A stretch of DNA of 64,000 nt from Oxytricha trifallax (GCA_000711775.1 ARYC01000103.1:175117-239116); one strand, 5' to 3'; numbered from the stretch's first letter, positions 33,164 to 45,623 are shown. Notes: a model not told the origin generated them from the sequence alone. Translations and numbers: made by a program.

Positions 33164-34860
33164 GCATCTATACTGATAGAATGATTAAAGTATAAGTTAC
33201 TATTTAAAGGGCATTAGTTTCTAAACACACAGATAAATTAATCGAAGTTAATTAAGGTGATGACCATTAACAAAATCAATTACAGGGTGATTTAAATTAA
33301 TCTAATTATTTAAAAATATAGAATCTTAGCATATCTTTAGTTGGCTAAAGCGACTGATTATGAACTCTATAATTTACTTTGTATTAAACCTATTATAAGA
33401 AGCTTTAAATATACTTTACGTTAAATTGGTGATATGCTTTTTTATCAATGTCACTACAGCACTTTAAAATGGAGGCTCTATTAAAAACTATGAAATTTAG
33501 ACATAATTTTGTGAATTATTTTTAAAAAATTAAAACATTAAAATAAAAAGAAAATCAAGCTTTATTTATCCAAAATGAAGTATGCAGATATAACATAAAT
33601 TAAAATTTATATTTAAACATTTTTATAGGAATAGTTCCGAGAAGGAATAGATATCACACCTGGATAATGCTTAGCCAAAAAGCAAAATTAGACAAAGAAA
33701 ATCATATCCTGGCAATTTGAACAAATTGTGAATAAGAATTTGGATATCATAATCTAAAAATAAGTTATATATTAACTCGATACTTTTATTAATACATAAA
33801 AGGTAAGACATTTATATTGATTTTTCACATTATATATGCTGAAATTATTTACCAAAATATAAATAAATATATTTACAACAATTCGTGAATATATACCTAA
33901 TTTATAAATTTATTATTTATATTACATAGGGCTTAATTAAGCAAAAGGAAATATTCTTAACAGCCTACTTCTTAATACACACCTTTTAAAAACTAAAGTT
34001 TATTTAGATTATTAGGAAATTGCCATTTGCATACTTTAATACTTTAAACATATTTGTTTAAATGAAATATACAAATACATGTTATTTTGTTTCAATCGAC
34101 TTAACTATATTGCATGTTCTTTCTAACAGTATTTTAAATTAAAAATTCAATTATTTTCTTACTTTTAATTAACCAATGCAAGAGGTTTAAGTGAAAAGAA
34201 GTTGAAGGCATTGACTTAATTATGTTAAAGCATGCTTACTCCACAGCTAAGTTTTGAGGAGATTAATTTATACTTCAAAAGAAGCAAACACAAAGCATCT
34301 ATGAAACTTTGATTACTAAGTTTTGGCATTACTTCAAGCAGTACATATCACTACTTCTAATGATTCTATCTTATAATCTAAATGTAGGAAATTGAATATA
34401 TTATAGATGCAACATATTATAAATGCAGTTAATTTAAGATGATGCTGTTTGACTTAAATAACAATTGATATAAGTATTTAATTTAAATGTTAACCAATAA
34501 TTTTCATTAGAATAGCAACCTTTCTTTAAATCAAACCATAACACATTTTCTTATTAATTTATATTTTATAGAAACTAATAATTTAATAAGTAAGCTTATC
34601 AGGTTTTTAAAACTGGTAAGCCAACAATTGAAAAAAAACTGCTACGCTTTCACATAATATTAAAACCAAGCATCTTTTTTTTTCACTAAATTTGACTTTA
34701 CTTAATTTTTAAGTTTATATCACCATTTAAATCTATATATTCATGAATATTTTCAAAGAATGGCAATAATTTAAATGTTTTAATTTTATTAAGAAAGTTT
34801 TAAACTAAAATTTAATTGGATGGGACGAAGAACATAAACTTAAAATTGCTTAAGTTTGTT
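33164..34860. other. AT-rich spacer
   Basis: 1.7 kb of about 75-80% A+T with only short chance frames; I see no gene or repeat. Confidence 0.55.
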
Positions 34861-34864
34861 TCTT

Positions 34865-35825
34865 GATTTCACAAAGTCGTCGCTCAACAATAAGATTGAT
34901 TACGATACACTCTCAGATCTCTCAGACACAGATAGCTGGGCATCATTTGAGGAAGAAGTGGATATTGTACAGCAAGAGGTTCGACAGTAAATCGATGTAG
35001 ATCCAAGAGAAGCTTAAATTTTTAACCAAGAAACAGTCACCAGAGACTAGAAATTATACATCATTGACAATCAACTGATGTAGAACTAAGAGTTAATATA
35101 CAACAACCTACGACTGCAGATAAAGGGAAGAACAGGCTAAGGAACAACACTATCACTATAGCACTTCAACCTGATAGAAGAATACTCAGCATCGGAAACC
35201 GTCTTACAACTGGGTATCAACAGAGACTCCATCATATAATATGCAGACGACATAGTCATAACAGCCCCAACCCAGAAGAAGTAGAGCGAACAGCACTTGC
35301 GCTCGAAGATAACTTCTAAGAAACAAACTTCCAATTCAATAGAGAGAAATTGGAAGCACTTTAAAAGTGTAAAAGTGAAAAACTCAAAGACACAAGAGCT
35401 TAGAAGGGTTTAAATATTTAGGAACGTATTAAAATAAACGATCCGGATTTAACGGTCAAATTAACTCTTAATAAAATTAAAGAAAGAATAATAAATTATA
35501 ACGTTAAATATTTCAACAAAGTACCATATGAATATAGAACAAAACTATATAGGCAATATATGTAAGGTATGTTAACAAACTTATAAATGTCCTTCACTAT
35601 GTGCATAGATAAAAACAAACAGGAACACAACGAAGCCATGAAACTTATGAAGCAGTTTAACAATCAGCTATACATGAAAATATATCAAATGCCATGGTGT
35701 TGTTGATGCTGTCTCTCAAGACATACGAATCTACACATTAATCTAGAAGAAATATCTTATAATTGAATTGAAAGAAACTTTGACTTATGGCAATAAATAG
35801 GAGCACTAGATGATCTAACACCAAT
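34865..35825 (+). pseudogene. LINE-like reverse transcriptase fragment
   Basis: In the ciliate code the plus strand reads KGRTGQGTTLSL (RT motif B region) and then SIIQYADDIVITAP (35225-35270), the YADD catalytic box of reverse transcriptases, followed after a frame change by ALEDNFQETNFQFNREK, a typical position for the thumb. Further segments (KEHNEAMKLMKQFNNQLYMK) continue to the TBE edge at 35826. The N-terminal fingers and endonuclease are missing, several frame changes are present, and the first 230 bp (DSWASFEEEVDIVQ) are of unclear origin. Known: LINEs occur in ciliate germline DNA. It is a dead fragment. Confidence 0.72.
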
Positions 35826-35910
35826 CAAAACCCCAAAACCCCTTAGTGAGGTTTATAAGTGCTTTGATTTGTAGGGTATAGTTGGGGTCTTATTGGGGTT
35901 AGTAGAGAAA
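35826..35910. repeat. TBE copy 3 left terminal inverted repeat
   Basis: 85 bp from CAAAACCCCAAAACCCC to AGTAGAGAAA; complement at 39853-39937. Confidence 0.93.
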
Positions 35911-35964
35911 ACGCAGGTTTGATATGAATTTAATGTATATTTAATGAGTATAAGTGTCATTAAT

Positions 35965-37413
35965 TCAAACAAATTTTATCTGCTTATCTTTGTGGTATCT
36001 CTTGAACTTAGCTCTCTTTAATGTTTCAAGTATATCTTCTAATGATGATCTTGGATATGCTGGAGCTCTTACTATGATCATCTCAACCATTTTCTTAATC
36101 TAAGTGCATACATCTTCCTGCTTTATATGTTTAACAGCCATGCTTATTGATTACTTTTCTTGCTTTGTTCCGAAGTAAGACATACTTTCCATATCGCACT
36201 CTAAAATAATTGCTGCTACCGCCCAGACATCCCACTAAACAGAGCCATTAGTCCACTTCTCTCTTATTGGGAAGTACCCAGGTGTGCATAGTACTTTAGC
36301 TAAAGTCACTATTTCTTACCTTATTGCTCTATTGAAATCAATGACTACTATTTCTAAAGGACAGAGATTTAGCATTACATTTTCTGGCTTCAAATCTCTA
36401 TGAACATACCCTAGATCATGCAGCTCTTTCACACCCTTGGTCATTTCCGTGAGTATCTTATTCAAGTCATCTGGGTATCTATTATGGTAGAGATAATCTC
36501 TTAGAGTCATTTCAAATTTCTTGAGTCGTAGTGCAATAAAACCATGTCCAAGAATAACTCCATCGAGTTTAAGCAAGTTCTTGCATTACCTTTTATGAGT
36601 CTCTCTTAGTATTATGTATTCATTGGCAAACTCATTTTGATACTGCTCGTTCCTAATAAGATATTTGAAAGGATATACTTTATAAGCATATTCATCAACT
36701 ACTATGAGTTTTGCCTTGTTAGGCACATCAATATGTAAATAGTTGTCAATGCAAAAACTGAGATCTACTGCATTTAATGCAGGTATATACATAGCTCTCT
36801 CTTACAAGCATGCTATATATAATTCATTAGCTGGTTGGTTCATTGACTCAAAACGTTTCTGCTTCTTAAGTCTCTCTTCCTGCTCTCTTTAAGACTCTAT
36901 AGTATTGGACTTTCTCTTGGCTGGTATAAGTTTTTATGTTTCTTTATCTTGCATTAAAAACTCACTTAAATGATGTTTTTGAATGTGTCTTTTAACTTTA
37001 GCTGAGTGAGTGTAAGACTTCATGCAAGTCGTGCACTAATACCTGCCATCGACCTTTTCGTGCTTAAAATATATCTTATCTCTCCCAGAGTGCATCTCTT
37101 TGATGTGCCTCTTCAAGCTCGAATCAGTTGAGAAGAAATTTTAGCATTCATGACATTAGAATTCTTTAATCTTTTCTAGTGGGAGATGTTCTTTTAACTC
37201 CTCAACATCTTCGATTAGCGTTTAAATACTTATCTCTGCTCTCTGCTTCCTGATATTTATTTATAGAACAAACACCTCTGATTCAAACTAAAGAGCTTTA
37301 AGCTCTGGCTCCTTTTCAATGTAGATGATCTCTGGCTTCTTAGTTTAGCCAAAGTAAAGCTAAGATTATCCACTGCCAAGAGAGACTGCTTTGCGATTTA
37401 AGTTAGCCGCCAT
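35965..37413 (-). CDS. TBE 57K zinc finger-protein kinase, intact
   Basis: Uninterrupted frame of 482 codons from ATG 37413 (MAANLNRKAVSLGSGQSQ) to TGA 35967-35965, exactly the length of the intact copy 1 gene. Two C2H2 fingers (CHECQNFFS…LKRHIKEMH; CTTCMKSYT…VKRHIQKHH). Kinase motifs: AYKVYPF lysine, NEFANEY helix-C Glu, YVHRDLKPENVML, IDFNRA in place of DFG, CTPGYFPIRE, DVWAVAAII. Two intact copies of identical length from two subfamilies show that the gene has been kept by selection. The DFN in place of DFG is shared with copies 1 and 2, so it is a family trait and not decay. Confidence 0.94.
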
Positions 37414-37979
37414 GTTTAAATTCAAATTTAAATTTCTATTATAAAGCTCTAATAACCTCTCTAGTTATAGTAACTTTGTATAGGAGTTGGTACTGCAACA
37501 ACAATGGGTGATTCTTAGGCGTTAGACATCATATTTATACTAAGTTTATAACTATAAATTTTCTAAATTCATGCTTAATATTTTTAATTTTGGTACCAAC
37601 TTAGAAAAAATTGAGGTTGGTACTGGTACCAGTTAGGTTTTGAACCATATTGGAACTTTTCCATTAAAACCTCATTAGTTTAAAACTAGGTACTAATTAA
37701 GTTTTGGTACTATTAAATTAGTACCAATTGAAATTAAACGAATTTAGTACCAGTACTAATTAAATTTAAACAAATTTAGTACTAATTTAATGGAACTAAA
37801 TTGATAAAAATGGAGCTCAATCTCTGCAGTTTGTTACAGCTTCTGCAAACTTTATCCACGCATCTTTGCAGGGTTGACCTCATATAAGATGCCCATATTT
37901 AATAGTAAGATTTGAAACAATAGGATCCAGAAGTCTATAAATTATAATTTGAAATTCATTAATAAGAAGAAGAACAAAG
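37414..37979. other. Spacer between divergent 57K and 22K genes
   Basis: AT-rich, with repeated TTAGTACCAATT/GGTACTAATT-type units at 37600-37800. Both genes start from this region, so it likely holds their promoters. Confidence 0.5.
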
Positions 37980-38764
37980 ATGGAATCACTCAATGATCAA
38001 ATGAAAAGAGAGGCTCAAGAAATGATCTCAAGATTCAGAAGTAAAGAAGATCTCTATCGATACCTAACTTTACATGGTAAGATAAATAGATGACATTTAA
38101 CATATTATACAGTTGGTTTATTCCTTCCAACGATGGAAGGTACCAAAATTTCATTCTTAAAAGCAATACTATGTGAGGAGAAGAAAGCGTTTAAAAATAA
38201 AGAGATTAAACTAATAGAAATTCCGAACTACCCTGAGATTTCAGTCACTAATCTTTATGAGGATGCCATGTAAGATGAGGAAGTGGTAGCTTACCTTCCT
38301 ACAAAGAAACAACTCTCTAATAAACTACCAGAGAGGAACTTCTTCTTTGGTGTTCTTGGTACAATAAAAGAGGATTAGAGAAATAATTGAAGAAGCACAT
38401 AAGAAACGATATTCTATCTCTCCTGAAGACTAGAAAAAGCAAGGCATTCTAATAAGCTCAGCTTGGCTAGAGGAACTTAAGAAGCATCCTTATCTTTCAA
38501 GTAAGCTTTGGCATATAACTTTATAGGAAAATCTGGCACTGGTATATATCTAATGAAAGAGCATTCTAAGGTTCATAGAGAGAGAAAGTAACAGACAATT
38601 CATGAAGTGAGCAAGAGACTCTATAAAGATGTTTAAAAGCCAGATGAAATGAACATAGATGCAGGAGCTGGAACAAAGAGAAGAAATATGGGCCCAAGCA
38701 AGCCATAAGAAGAGGAGAAGAAAGAGAGAAGCCAAACCCATTTATGGGCCAGTTTAATATGTGA
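37980..38764 (+). pseudogene. TBE 22K protein with two tiny introns
   Basis: Exon 1 37980-38076 (MESLNDQMKREAQEMISRFR), intron 38077-38112 (36 nt), exon 2 to 38500, intron 38501-38526 (26 nt), exon 3 to TGA 38762. Same intron positions as copy 2. Frame changes near 38375 and 38735 break it. Conserved segments: KISFLKA, IEIPNYPEIS, PERNFFFGVL, KKRYSISPE, MNIDAGAGTKRRN. No domain known to me; the basic C-terminus could bind nucleic acid. Confidence 0.8.
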
Positions 38765-38770
38765 ATATAT

Positions 38771-39835
38771 TCATTCGTTTAAATCTAAAACTTATTTATA
38801 AACATTCATTCTTCCCTTTCTCGCACAAATTGTTGTCTTATCTACGCTCACTCTCTTACAGCTGCTTTGAATCAAGTCTACTGTATCGATGGGCAAGTCA
38901 TGCATAAGATGATACAGCAGAAGCTTCTTGTAGTGAGTCTTGATTTAACTCCAGTAGAATTCTATTCCATTAAATTAAGGGCTGTAAGGAACGTTGTATA
39001 CAGGAGTTATGTTTAACTCTTCATAAGCTTTCTTAGACTCCTTAGTCTTATGAACTGATAGGTTATCAACAAACAGGATGATCTCTTGGTTGCAATACTT
39101 CTCTCTGAGCTTATGTAGGAACTCTATATACTACTCTCGCTTAATAGAGCGAGGGTGAATAACATAACTCTCTAAGCCTGACTCTTCACTTATACCAGCT
39201 AAAATTGCATGGGTGACTACCTTTACTTTTTAGTCATAAACTTCTATGTTATCATACTTCTTGTACCATGACTTATTAATAAAAGTGTTGAACGTAAACA
39301 CAGCTTCATCTGCATGTATGAACTTGATGTTATAGTCAATAGCTCTCTGCATTTAATCATATATATAGTTTAAATTATTACTATAAAATAGCACTGTAAA
39401 ATCAATCACTCTCTTAACTCTGTTGACAGTCTTGAAAGTAATACCATTTCGTCTATAAATATTGGCTATAGTCTAAGGAGAGATACGCATGTCTGGAAAC
39501 TTGCGATGAAACATGACAGCTCGTTAGTCAAGAGGAAAGTGAGCCCAATACTTTAATGTCTTAGAGTCACAGAGATAGTCAATATGGACCTGTGAGAACT
39601 TTTATTTTTTTGCAGGATGTTTTCAAGAGCCTGAGTTAAAATGTTAAACAGCTAACAAGCAATGATACCTAACAGTTGAAGCACTCTTGTGTAGGAGTCT
39701 TGCGATGGCTGTATAATTCAACACTGGTTTGAGTTAGTCTATATTAATACTTGTACCATACCTAAGCTTAAGCAGTAAATCTAAATATTACTCATCATAT
39801 ATAGACCCTATATTTCGCTAATTTCTATTTCTCAT
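38771..39835 (-). pseudogene. TBE 42K DDE transposase, one frame break
   Basis: ATG 39835 (MRNRNQRNIGSIYDEQYLDL) to TGA 38773-38771, about 354 codons. Catalytic segments: KFIHADEAVFTF, ILFVDNLSVHKTK, YSPQFNGIEFYWSQIK (DD34E). A frame change near 39610-39640, at an A7 run, is the only break found; correcting a single base would give the full-length protein family length. It aligns with copy 2 throughout. Confidence 0.87.
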
Positions 39836-39852
39836 TTTGAAAATTGGCCTAA

Positions 39853-39937
39853 TTTCTCTACTAACCCCAATAAGACCCCAACTATACCCTACAAATCAAA
39901 GCACTTATAAACCTCACTAAGGGGTTTTGGGGTTTTG
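39853..39937. repeat. TBE copy 3 right terminal inverted repeat
   Basis: 85 bp ending GGGGTTTTGGGGTTTTG, then AAT. Confidence 0.93.
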
Positions 39938-39940
39938 AAT

Positions 39941-40650
39941 ATGGAGAAAAAAAATTCAAAAAGAAAAGGTGGTGAAAAACAATAGCCCACTTGATGGGAC
40001 GAGACCAGGTGCCATTTAGGAAAAAAGTTACAAACACGATAAGAAATAACATAGAACCCTTTATGGTTTTCATATAAACAACTAAAGGCATTAAATTCAA
40101 AAACAATCTTTGAGAGATAAGACATCTCACATGTGCAAAGCACCCACATAGGAGATTAGACTACAAACAAATGAGAGACTGTTCTATTAGAAATATCACT
40201 AGCCCAAATGAAATACCAACCCTCAGGAAGTCAGAACTCACAAAACAGAGCATTCCGAGGTTTAAAACGGAATAGTACAAACAGTGCATAAAGCACATAA
40301 AAAAACAATAAAAGATGAAATAAGAAGATAAAAACACGACTATGATACTCAAAGAATCTTAGTTGAAGTCACTTTGTAGAAATATAGGAAGAGTTCAAAC
40401 CCATATCAAAGGATGAGTGGAAGAAAATAAAATATAAGAAACTTTAGATAAAAATTAGCGAAGAGTAAAAAGCCAAAATTACATAGTATGAGAGAAAACA
40501 AGCTCAGGACTATACACGAGAAAAAAATCCATTTAAATTCAAATTTGAAGAGGAGGAATATGGCTAAGAAGACACTAAAAATACATAGATTTTAAAGATC
40601 AATACGAAGATGAGAACAAATACAAAAAGGGCAAACAAGAACACTATATC
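39941..40650 (+). pseudogene. Continuation of LINE-like element right of TBE copy 3
   Basis: Plus-strand frame with a single TGA over about 150 codons (TIAHLMGRDQVPFRKKVTNT, TSPNEIPTLRKSELTKQSIP). Purine-rich, strand-biased composition is like the RT fragment at 34865-35825. I infer that it is the 3' part of the same retroelement, split by the TBE. No domain is recognised. Confidence 0.45.
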
Positions 40651-40671
40651 TACCCAGATAGATGATATAAA

Positions 40672-40715
40672 TCATGAAGCCCTTCGGGCTTCAGCAATTG
40701 GAACAATTGCTAGAA
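40672..40715. other. Two adjacent hairpins
   Basis: GAAGCC-CTTCG-GGCTTC at 40676-40692 and AGCAATTG-GAA-CAATTGCT at 40693-40711 follow one another without a gap. They may be a structured 3' end of the LINE-like element or part of an RNA; no promoter was identified. Confidence 0.5.
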
Positions 40716-40759
40716 TAAGAAATTGACACAATCAACAGAATATTAGACTGGTTGTAGTT

Positions 40760-42250
40760 TGAATAATCACTTATATTATGAACAATATACACCATTTTAT
40801 GAATGTATATAAAGAGTGTGGAGACTTAGCTCGCCTGCACTATAATTTACCTTAACTTAAACTTAAACTTAATTTTATATAAAATCATATAAAATCATAA
40901 AATAGTCGCTTAAGATTCTACCTTTCAATCAGAATTAAGAACTAATTTTAGTTTTGTTATGTTATATTCTCAAAATTCTCATCTTAGAACTTTTCTTAGT
41001 GATTGTTTCATGTTACTTTCACTGTGGTTTGTTAGATTTAGAGTTATTTTTCTTTTTTTAATGAATTTTTAGAAGAAAAATGTCTGGGATATTCAAAATA
41101 TGATTCAGCATTCTATAAAATACATTTGATTCTTGTTAGTACCAATCAAACATAAAACCTTTCAACTTTTACAATTTGAATGAGAATTTATTGCATTTTA
41201 ATAAAATGATTTAAATTCTTTATTTATAATATTTTGTGTATACCTCCATGTATTTATACAAATAATCTTAATATCTCATTAAACTAAATAATTTCATCTT
41301 AATTGAAAATTATCCATGCAAAAGATTGAAATATATTGAAATTTATATTAATATACATCATGGTAATTTTATTGGACTATTTGATTGTTTTTATTTATTA
41401 AAATAAATGAATCTAAGTTTATTATTTATTTGAAAAAGGCTTTTGAGATATATAGGAAATTTGAAGGAGCTTTACTAAGCTGCTTTTCATTTTTTAAGTG
41501 AGAATGAATTTGCTATTTTATATGAATTTAGAATAATATAAATATAATTATATTGTATTTAATATTTCATATTTCTTAATTGTAAATATTAACTTAAATA
41601 AAAGTGAGTCAATTGACTTTATATATGCAAAATTATAGGCCATAATAATAAATCATTAAACAATACCGATCATTCTAGCACAATAAACATTTATACTCAA
41701 GATTCATAATTTGATCGTTATTGAGAATATCTAAGCTAGAAATCTTAGAAAACAAAACCCAATTATTAATAATTATATCAGTAATATAAGGTTTGACTTC
41801 TAATCTTCTAAAAATACTATATTGACATTTAATTAATATTATAAATTTATACAATTCTCGTCATATTTAAAAATTCCATTACTTTAATACTGTATAAATT
41901 TTAAGAAATTATTAATAGCTGATTGCCAATAAAATAAACTAGATTACTCTGTCTTTTCTAAAATATTTATAAGGCATAAAGTAGTCCAAGACCTCCTTTT
42001 TCATTTTATATTTCACATAACAATTTCTTGATAGCAAGGACATAACAGGCTGTAAAAAATCTAAATGATAAGGGAAGATATATAAAAAAAGAAAAAATTA
42101 AAATAAAGTGATTCAAAGTATCAGTAAAACATTATATAGGATGTATAATATTCAGTCTTATTTAAATAAATTATTGAATTCGTTTTTATAACACAATAAG
42201 TAAATGAAGTAGCAGATGAATAAGTATTTTTGAATTCTTCATAGTAATAG
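40760..42250. other. AT-rich spacer
   Basis: About 1.5 kb of very AT-rich DNA without recognisable features. Confidence 0.5.
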
Positions 42251-42258
42251 AGTATAAA

Positions 42259-42369
42259 AATGGTAACTGTAATAGAGACTTTAAAAGAGAATCGTTAGAA
42301 GCGAAAATGGGTATTACATCATTACACTCAAGAGTCTATTAGAGGACCATTACACATATACTGTTAGAT
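42259..42369 (+). other. Possible coding island
   Basis: MVTVIETLKENRQKRKWVLH at 42259 reads as protein and ends in AT-rich sequence without an obvious splice site. Together with the island at 42881 it could be a macronuclear-destined segment separated by an eliminated sequence. This is inference only. Confidence 0.25.
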
Positions 42370-42880
42370 ACAATTTTTTCTATTTTTTAAGTTATTTATA
42401 TTTAATTTTTAATTCTTTATATTTATCTATCCTTAGAATTATCTCTATTTTTCGCTCTTTTTTTCTTCCATTGTATAATTACCTTTTATATCTCTCTTAA
42501 ACTCTTTTTACTACTAATTATTTTTTATTAATTCAATTTTATTGAATCACTATTACTATCTTACAATACATGATATTATTTCTTAATTATCATTCTATTG
42601 TAATAAAATCTGAAGAAATTTATTATTATTACATATTTTTACAATTCTACTTTTACACTATGTCTAATGTAATTACTTGCATTTGTTATTTTTTTCATTA
42701 AATGAAGTCTCACTATTTAAGATGATTTAAAGACATCTTTATATGTTTGAAAAATACGATATAACTGAGCATCATTATTCTTGAGGACCATCCTATGAAA
42801 ATGAGAGCGATTTGAGACACATTTCTTGGTGATATAACAATGATGTTAATCTAAGACAAAATACTGGCAAAAACAACTTT

Positions 42881-43215
42881 ATGTTCTCCCTTTCCTTTTA
42901 TGAGCAGTTCTTTTTCCTATTGTGTGATACACTTGGTGGATTCCCATTCTTGCTTGAGGAACTCGAAAGCATAATAAAAGATTACCAAGGGCAAATCAAG
43001 TATTCTCATGATAAGCATAGTGGCATGTATGCTTCTTTTTTTCAAACAGTTCTAAAACATTCTAGCGTCGCCTTAATTTATAAGATAATAGTGTATGGAG
43101 TAGTATCTAATTGTGAGTAATCTGTTCTAGGCATGACAACTAAAAATATAAGATCCTATAGGAATAATGATAAGTCTTTCTGGACTATTACAAACTAATA
43201 AACGTAGGTAATAAA
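42881..43215 (+). other. Possible coding island
   Basis: About 110 codons open in the ciliate code (MFSLSFYEQFFFLLCDTLGG … LEELESIIKDYQGQIKYSHD). Higher GC than its flanks. No family recognised. It stops where TBE-derived sequence begins. Confidence 0.35.
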
Positions 43216-43269
43216 TAGCCATTTTACGGAAGGTTACCTTCAAGAAGAAGAGATGCCTCTTTTTAGAAT

Positions 43270-44377
43270 TCTATTCAGATTACTTTATTTTTTAAGCATG
43301 ATAAAATCGATGGAAAGTATGACTGCTTTGAATGCCATAAGCAATATTCTCATACAAGAGACTTGACGAAGCATCAATTAAAAGATCACAAGAAAGATAA
43401 ATAAATTAAAAAGCATGAAGTTGAGCTGAAGCTTCTTAACAAAAGAAAGCGAAGGAATATTCAATAGATGCAGTACCAAATATGCTAGAGATAGAGTATG
43501 TAAAGAAGGCACGCAAATAACTGCCCTATGAGATAACTAAAATAATGATCAAAATTCAATACCAAAAAATACCAGTTCTTGCTTAAATTGACTAGACACC
43601 CACATTAAAGCTACCTTTTATTAGAAAACTCCTTTTATAAGAAAGTTATAAATAATTATCAAACGCATACAAGGTTTATCTCTTCAACTATCTCATAAGT
43701 GATGATAAATATTAGCTGGATTTTACAAATGAGCATCAAGTACTCACTCAAGCAAAGTTTAAAGAGTGTAGATACTCAATCAAGTTAGATGCTGTTCTCC
43801 TTGCCAATTATCATGTTGCTTTCAGACTCCCACTCTATGAAATGATCCTCAGAGAATTTATAACTCATTATAGTAATCATAAGTAACTTGCTTTGATGGC
43901 ATCTTAAACCTAATAATGTATAAAAGAGCTAAATAAGCTATGATTTGTTCATTGGCATTTGAAGCCTGAGATTATTATAGTAAACTTCTCACATGTAAGA
44001 GTGACAATTATTGACTTCAACAGAGCATTAAGTTCCCTCGCAACGATTGCTACTCTTCAAGGTGTTAGAAAGATGATAAGAAAAAAATCAAGTAATTTAT
44101 AGACAAAACCAGGGATCTCTCAATCATTAAAATAAAAGGCATAATCAATAATATAAACCAAAATCTAAATCAGACTTAACTATAGAGCAGAAAGAGTTGT
44201 GGTTAAGTAAGATAAACTTCAAACCACTCCCACATGATCGAAAAATTCATTTTGAGTGAATAAATTAAAGCATTTACTATATATTTCAAATAAAAAATTA
44301 ATAATAACCTCAAACCCTAACTAACTTCCTACAAATCAAAGCACTTATAAACCTTTTAAAGAGGTTTTGGAATTTTG
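43270..44377 (+). mobile_element. TBE: TBE remnant, copy 4 (right end only)
   Basis: Decayed 57K gene followed by a right terminus (GAGGTTTTGGAATTTTG, ends 44377) and AAT at 44378-44380. The terminal repeat (CTACAAATCAAAGCACTTATAAACC) resembles copy 3, with several substitutions. The left side is truncated. Confidence 0.78.
43285..44261 (+). pseudogene. TBE 57K pseudogene
   Basis: Begins in finger 2 (FLKHDKIDGKYDCFECHKQY), continues with the linker and the kinase N-lobe (YQLDFTNEHQVL, AFRLPLYEM), a degraded catalytic loop FVHWHLKPE, and IIDFNRA. The APE and DVW regions are deleted and several frame changes and TGAs are present. It ends in a 57K-like C-terminus with TGA at 44259. Confidence 0.75.
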
Positions 44378-44380
44378 AAT

Positions 44381-45133
44381 ACTTATTAGCGAATTCGATT
44401 TAGAACTTGTCATTAGCAAGTAAGTAATTAAATGGATATTTAGAGGCATATTAGTCATCAGTGATGACAGGAGTGAGGTAGCTTTAAATGCAAGATTATA
44501 TGTCAATAATTTTTAAGAGAGTAATCTTCATCGCCTCTATTTTTACCATGATTTTGTTTATCTCAAAGTCAGGAATGTTCTTGACTGCTTTCTTCATTTT
44601 TAATTACTAATGTACCTCTACACAAAGAAACTCGGCAGGATTTCTTGACTTTTTTTTATAGGAATCTTTTTCCTATAGCTCATGAATAAATACAAACTTT
44701 GATTAAGCTATTTCTTTTAGTGAACTCTGAGATCTCTTGTATGAGAAAATGGCTTCTCACAGAACTCACAAAAATACTTGTCATCATTATTTTAATACTT
44801 GAGATATAACCTAGGCACATCGTTGTGTATAATTCTCAAATGTCTCTTTTTAGTTACTTGTAAAGCAAAACTTTTTTTAATTGCATTCTTTGCATTAATA
44901 GTGAACTTTTGCTGGTAATTAATAGTACTCTATGGAAGGTTGTTTAAACCTCAATTTCCACAGCTTCTATGATTATCACCTACTTAATTTATACTAAATC
45001 TCAAAGCGTGACTGGTCAAAGTGTAATAAGAAAGAGTACAAACGTCTCTGGTCGCTGCTTTCTTGGTTGATGAAATGATAATATTTATTGACTTTACCCA
45101 AGTAATGCGGTTTTTCCAAAGGTTAGCGCTCAT
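44381..45133 (-). pseudogene. N-terminal half of a second TBE 57K gene
   Basis: Reads on the minus strand from MSANLWKN (45133) to a segment like YAYKYPFNYLLANDKFQIEF, ending exactly at the terminus of copy 4 (44377-44380). It therefore was the host into which copy 4 inserted. Fingers and frame are degraded. It is closest to copy 2 by eye. Confidence 0.72.
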
Positions 45134-45623
45134 TTTAGTTTGCTGATATATTTTATTATAATAATGATAGATCTACTTAGTTAAACTATAATAATAGAGT
45201 ATAAATCACTTTGGTAAATTCTTTGCTGAAGGAAAGAAAATTAAAAAGCCATTAAAGACAGTAAGTTGGCAAATTTTATGAGAATTTTATGCATTTTATC
45301 ATTTTAAACAACTCCTAATGAAGTTTAGTTCTCTAGCAGGTCCTCCAAATCAAGTTTGAATTTAATTTGAAGATAGAGTTATTAAACATTTTAGTTTTAA
45401 AAATGCTCCCAAAAAAATTTAAACCTTAAAATTTATCTCCTAATAAAGTTCGAACTTAATTTTGAGGAACACCTAAATAATTAAACATTATTAGGAGCAA
45501 TTTAATGGAGATAGTTTAGATAAAATGGAAATCAATCTGTGAAACTTGCAACAAGTTTTTAAAGTTTTATAATGGATATCCATAATTTTAAATTTCATTA
45601 GCATTTATAGAAAGAGGAAGCAA

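Larger units (their letters stand above)
35826..39937 (-). mobile_element. TBE: Complete TBE transposon, copy 3 (second subfamily)
   Basis: 4112 bp with perfect or nearly perfect inverted repeats of 85 bp (35826-35910, 39853-39937) starting CAAAACCCCAAAACCCC, flanked by AAT (35823-35825, 39938-39940). It lies in the opposite orientation to copy 2: 57K (-), 22K (+), transposase (-). Inner terminal repeat sequence and proteins differ clearly from copies 1 and 2, so this is another TBE subfamily. LINE-like sequence lies on both sides, so it probably landed in a LINE. Confidence 0.95.

Noticed and set aside
39882..40352. Minus-strand frames rich in Phe, Leu and Cys
   Set aside because: Antisense of the purine-rich LINE-like plus strand, and one runs through the TBE terminal repeat; hydrophobic look is a composition effect.
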